A DNA stretch of 64,000 nt. Source: Microlunatus soli (GTDB lineage: Bacteria; Actinomycetota; Actinomycetes; Propionibacteriales; Propionibacteriaceae). Numbering within the stretch: position 1 is the first letter of the stretch; the number at the start of each line of letters is the position of its first letter. Shown one piece after another: positions 60,649-64,000 of the stretch. Position numbers and translations under genes: made by a program. The notes below the pieces were generated by a model. It saw only the letters and a list, made by a program, of their open reading frames with translations, searched no databases and had not been told where the DNA came from. The stretch lies in contig NZ_LT629772.1 in assembly GCF_900105385.1 (NCBI RefSeq), positions 2,542,001 to 2,606,000 on the forward strand, written 5' to 3'.

Positions 60649-62793
60649 ATGATCAACCCGTTCCGTATCGCCGCCGGCGAGTTCCGTCGGTTCCGCGGCC
60701 CGCTATCCAAGATCGCGCTGGTGTTCGTCGCCCTGGTGCCGTTGATCTACGGGGCGATCTATCTGGCCGCCAACTGGGACCCCTACGGTCGTCTGTCGGA
60801 GCTGCCGGTCGCCGTGGTGAACAACGACAAACCCGCCACGGCACAGGGCAAGACCATCACCGCCGGCGACGATTTCGTCGACGAACTGATCGCCGGCAAG
60901 GAGTTCGACTGGCACGAGGTCGATGCGGCGACCGCTGCCGACGGGCTGCGGCACGGCGACTACTACCTGGTCGTCACGGTGCCGTCGGACTTCTCCAGCA
61001 ACCTGGTCAGCGGCCAGACCGACGATCCGCGGCGGGCGAACATCACCCTGCGCCGCAACGACGCCAACGGATTCGTGATCGGCAGCATCACCGGCCAGGC
61101 GCAGAACAAGATCGAGAACGCCGTCGACCAGTCCGCGGTGAAGAGCTACTTCGAGGTCGTCTTCGACAATCTGGCGAAGATCAAATCCGGGATGGACGAC
61201 GCCGCCGACGGCGCCGGCAAGCTCGACGCCGGCCTGACCAGGGCGCACACCGCGTCAGGCAAGTTGGCCGACGGGTCGGCGACCCTCGCCGACGGTGCCC
61301 AGCAGCTGGAGACCGGTTCGGCGACGCTCTCCAGCGGTTTGGACAGCGCCGACACCGGCGCTCAGGACCTGGCCGACGGACTGTCGACGATGGAGACCAA
61401 GTCCGCCCAGCTGGCCGACGGTGCCGACCAGGTCGCCGACGGCACCCAGCAGCTGAACGACACCGTGCTGCCGCCGCTCAACAAGCTGCAGTCCGACCTG
61501 CCGCAGATCCGCAAGGGGACCAAGAAGGCGTCGTCGGCGATGAACACGATCGCCGCCGACGCCGCCGGCGGCAGCAAGTCGGTGGCCGGTGATCTTGATC
61601 GGGCCGACGACGAGCTGACCCGGCTGGAGACGAAATACCCCGAGCTGAGGAAGGACCCCGCCTTCGGCCGGCTGAGCGACCGGGTCGATTCGGCATCGGG
61701 CCGGGCAGACAGGATCGCTACCGCGGCGAGCGAGCAGGCCGACACCGTCGCCGGCATCACCGACGGCGTCGACGATACCCTTGATCAACTGTCCGGTTCG
61801 TTGAAATCGACGAAGAAGGATCTGAAGAAGCTGAACAACGGCGCCCACCAGGTCGCCGACGGCAACCATCAGCTGAACACCGCCATCGGCAAGGCGTCCA
61901 CCGGCGCCGACAGCCTCGCCACCGGCATCTCCTCGGCCGCGGACGGTGCCGACAAGCTGCACAGCGGAGCGACCCAGGTGTCCGACGGTGCCGACCAGCT
62001 GAAGACCGGCAACCACGACCTGGACAGCGCCCTCGGCCAACTGTCCGACGGCGCGTCGACGCTCCATGATCAACTCGTGGCCGGAGCCAAGAAGGTGCCG
62101 GCCGTCACCGATGACCAGGGCGACCAGGCGGCCCAGGTGCTGTCCTCCCCCGCCGAGGTCAAGATGCAGGTCGACAACGCCGCCACCTACTACGGCCGCG
62201 GGCTGGCACCGATGTTCTTCTCGATCGCGCTCTGGGTGTTCGGCATCTCGGCATTCCTGGTGCTCCGGCCGCTCGTCGGCCGGACGCTGGTCGGTCGCGG
62301 CGGTGCGCTGGCCCGACAGCTCGGCAGCTGGCTTCCGGCCGGCATCCTGGCCGTAGTCGGCGGCTACCTGACGATCGGGACGGTCTGGCTGTTCCTCGGA
62401 CTGGACCCGGTGCGTCCGCTGGCGCTGCTGGGCGTCACCGCACTGGGCGCGATCGCGTTCTCCTCGATCGCCCAGGTGCTCCGGATGGCGCTCGGTACGC
62501 CGGGATCGGCACTGCTGTTGATCTGGCTGGTGCTGCAACTGGCGTCCACCGGCGGCACCTATCCGCCAGCCGTGCTGCCACGCTTCTTCTCCGCGATCCA
62601 CCCGTTCATGCCGATGAGCTATCTGATCGACGCCTACCGGGTGACGATCTCCGGCGGACTGACCGCCGATCTGATCCAGGACGTGATCGTGCTCGCCGCG
62701 ATCGCCGTCGTAGCGCTCGCGCTCGGGTCACTGATGCTGGTCAGGAAGCAGAGATTCGCGTTGCGGGATCTGCATCCGCCACTGGAGGCGTGA
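60649..62793 (+). CDS. YhgE/Pip-type membrane protein
   Basis: 714 residues from ATG 60649 (GTG 60643 is an alternative right after the ATPase stop). One N-terminal helix (IALVFVALVPLIYGAIYLAA), then a long outside region (~40-510) with the YhgE domain LPVAVVNNDKPATAQG and many 7- to 14-residue repeats of the type LADGAQQLETGSATL, predicted as a long helical stalk, and five C-terminal helices (ILAVVGGYLTIGTVWLFLGL, AIHPFMPMSYLIDAYR). The fold is ABC-2-like. The family includes phage-infection protein Pip and type VII-associated or mycobacterial lipid-export relatives. Partner of the ATPase upstream. Its 3' end overlaps the convergent gene by 53 bp. Confidence 0.9.
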   Translation: MINPFRIAAGEFRRFRGPLSKIALVFVALVPLIYGAIYLAANWDPYGRLSELPVAVVNNDKPATAQGKTITAGDDFVDELIAGKEFDWHEVDAATAADGLRHGDYYLVVTVPSDFSSNLVSGQTDDPRRANITLRRNDANGFVIGSITGQAQNKIENAVDQSAVKSYFEVVFDNLAKIKSGMDDAADGAGKLDAGLTRAHTASGKLADGSATLADGAQQLETGSATLSSGLDSADTGAQDLADGLSTMETKSAQLADGADQVADGTQQLNDTVLPPLNKLQSDLPQIRKGTKKASSAMNTIAADAAGGSKSVAGDLDRADDELTRLETKYPELRKDPAFGRLSDRVDSASGRADRIATAASEQADTVAGITDGVDDTLDQLSGSLKSTKKDLKKLNNGAHQVADGNHQLNTAIGKASTGADSLATGISSAADGADKLHSGATQVSDGADQLKTGNHDLDSALGQLSDGASTLHDQLVAGAKKVPAVTDDQGDQAAQVLSSPAEVKMQVDNAATYYGRGLAPMFFSIALWVFGISAFLVLRPLVGRTLVGRGGALARQLGSWLPAGILAVVGGYLTIGTVWLFLGLDPVRPLALLGVTALGAIAFSSIAQVLRMALGTPGSALLLIWLVLQLASTGGTYPPAVLPRFFSAIHPFMPMSYLIDAYRVTISGGLTADLIQDVIVLAAIAVVALALGSLMLVRKQRFALRDLHPPLEA

Positions 62794-64000
62794 CCTCCGC
62801 CGGCGGTTCGATCGGCGGTTCCTCCGGGGCCGGTCGTCGGGACAGGTCCGGACCCGCCAGCACGGTCCGACGCCCCACCGGCCACAGTGAGTTGCTGTCC
62901 GGCCAGCGCCACCACAGGAAGATCGCCAGCAGCAGCATGATCTGCACCAGCGGCGAGACAACGTCGCGGACCCGGGCCGACGCCCACGCCAGGGAGGCGC
63001 CGAACTCGACCGCCCGGCCCGGCACGAAGGCCGCCGACAGCACCGCGCCGCGGACGATCATCAACCGGTCGAGTTTGCCGCCGGCCAGCAACGCCAACGG
63101 CATCCAGATCTGCAGGTCGTACCAGCTCAGGGTGTACATCGCGGTGACCACCCAGCCGATACCGATGATCATCGCGGTCCGCAGCGCGATCGTCATCGGG
63201 TCGGTCCGCGGATCGGTGTCGTCCGGTGCTCCGGGTGCCAGCCGCCACGGCACCACCCGGGACAGCGCGAACACCACGATCGGCAGCAGGGTGTAACTGA
63301 TCACGCCGCAGATGATCTTGCTGGTGGACTGGTCGAACAGGTGGGCGAACAACGTGTAGAACGGATTGACCCAGGACCCGACCGACACGTAGGCACCGTT
63401 GCGCAGCACCTGGACGAAGGCCGTCGGCTCCCAGACCACATAGGCCAACGCCATCGGGATCGCTGCACCGACACAGATCTTGGCCATCTGTTTGGGCTGC
63501 TTGCGGTAGGCCCACAGCATCGCCAGCCCCCAGATGCCGATGCTCACCTTGGCGCAGCCCGCCAGCCCGACGCCGAGCCCGGCCAGGAACGGGCTCTTCC
63601 GGATGAAGATCATCCCGGCAACGGCGAACACCACCGACAGCGCCTCGTTGTGCGCGCCGGCCACCACGGCCCAGATCAGCAACGGATTGCAGATGGTCAG
63701 CAGCGCGGCCCGTGCCCGACGCTCCGGGTCGGCGTTACGGGCCATGAACAGCACGCCGAGACAGGCCAACACGAACGGCACGGCGGCGAACAACTGCAGC
63801 CAGAAGACGACGTCGTGCATGTTGGTGCCGCCGAGTTGGTTGGCCGCCCACTGCGTCCAGGAGGTGATCGGCCCGTAGACGCTGGGAGTGTCGGTCCAGG
63901 GCCGCTCGGTCCAGCGCAGCACCGGGTCGAACTGGCTCCGGAAGATCTCCGCCGGCGTGATCTCGTACGGGTTGCGGCCGATCACCTGCAGCCGACCGTA
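62741..64000 (-). CDS. GT-C polyprenol-phosphate mannosyltransferase-like membrane protein, N-terminus outside window
   Basis: About 419 residues to the C-terminus; the frame is open to base 64000 (YGRLQVIGRNPYEITPAEIF begins it), so the start lies beyond. GT-C fold: GRNPYEITP and PSVYGPITSWTQW in the first large loop, ICNPLLIWAVVAGAHNEALS (~115), GLAGCAKVSIGIWGLAML and SWYDLQIWMPLALL, about ten membrane segments. Resembles alpha-mannopyranosyltransferases (MptA/MptB type) that extend lipoglycans with polyprenyl-phosphate mannose. The C-terminal ~45 residues are Pro/Glu-rich. The 3' 53 bp overlap the YhgE gene on the other strand. Confidence 0.78.
   Translation of the reverse strand, partial: YGRLQVIGRNPYEITPAEIFRSQFDPVLRWTERPWTDTPSVYGPITSWTQWAANQLGGTNMHDVVFWLQLFAAVPFVLACLGVLFMARNADPERRARAALLTICNPLLIWAVVAGAHNEALSVVFAVAGMIFIRKSPFLAGLGVGLAGCAKVSIGIWGLAMLWAYRKQPKQMAKICVGAAIPMALAYVVWEPTAFVQVLRNGAYVSVGSWVNPFYTLFAHLFDQSTSKIICGVISYTLLPIVVFALSRVVPWRLAPGAPDDTDPRTDPMTIALRTAMIIGIGWVVTAMYTLSWYDLQIWMPLALLAGGKLDRLMIVRGAVLSAAFVPGRAVEFGASLAWASARVRDVVSPLVQIMLLLAIFLWWRWPDSNSLWPVGRRTVLAGPDLSRRPAPEEPPIEPPAEVTPPVADADPATRISAS

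Noticed and set aside
61190..62080. Repetitive DNA as a possible minisatellite
   Set aside because: It encodes the LADGAQQL-type stalk repeats of the YhgE protein, with codon variation and open frame.

Overview
The window is about 64 kb of GC-rich chromosome from a high-GC actinomycete. The gene set (bacterial proteasome activator, a WhiB-type iron-sulfur regulator, GTP-dependent PEP carboxykinase, LytR-CpsA-Psr protein, PIG-V-like and GT-C mannosyltransferases, Excalibur-tailed HNH protein) fits Actinomycetia. The style of the carbohydrate genes suggests Propionibacteriaceae, possibly Microlunatus-like; that genus-level guess is inference from gene content only. Most of the window is ordinary chromosome with three tRNA genes, one insertion sequence and no prophage or CRISPR array.

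Layout. 1-20.6 kb: a partial DUF5107/TPR carbohydrate protein divergent from an AraC regulator, a cysteine hydrolase, a secreted FG-GAP protein, an adenosine-deaminase-family enzyme, a Nudix hydrolase, then a leftward group (PhyH dioxygenase, GH36-like glycosidase, homocysteine methyltransferase) divergent from an SDR/acyl-adenylate ligase pair, a Tat-exported serine hydrolase, membrane genes, a secreted HNH protein and a TetR/epimerase pair. The AraC promoter region and the PhyH promoter region carry the same 13-bp word inside 21-bp-spaced direct repeats, suggesting one regulon.

20.6-32.2 kb: a lone HsdR-N-type nuclease beside an Ltp-repeat surface protein, tRNA-Arg, a PiT phosphate transporter, a GH27 alpha-galactosidase whose end is frameshifted at a G tract, a ROK regulator lacking its zinc cysteines, pckG, and an AbiEi/DUF559-type gene bracketed by two related hairpins, then tRNA-Ser. 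32.4-44 kb: an LCP cell-wall ligase, an overlapping operon of an RND pump with a coiled-coil insertion plus a DesK/LuxR two-component system, tRNA-Ser, two oxidoreductases, and a small unknown gene bracketed by two copies of another palindrome.

44-57.6 kb: a heterodimeric ABC exporter with complementary loss of catalytic motifs, DinB-like protein, Bpa, a WhiB-HTH fusion, serS-HAD, a PAP2-diacylglycerol kinase fusion, pheA, a DUF2510 protein and a second adenosine-deaminase paralogue. Four intergenic sites hold members of a hairpin element family whose stem sequences differ between copies, while a core is shared.

57.6-64 kb: a TetR-ABC-YhgE operon cut exactly at the TetR stop/ABC start overlap by a complete IS110 element (1,526 bp). 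Its 260-nt non-coding end contains four short words that match the two target flanks and the two element ends in the order expected for a bridge RNA, and the element supplies the ABC gene with a new ribosome binding site and GTG start. The window ends inside a GT-C mannosyltransferase.
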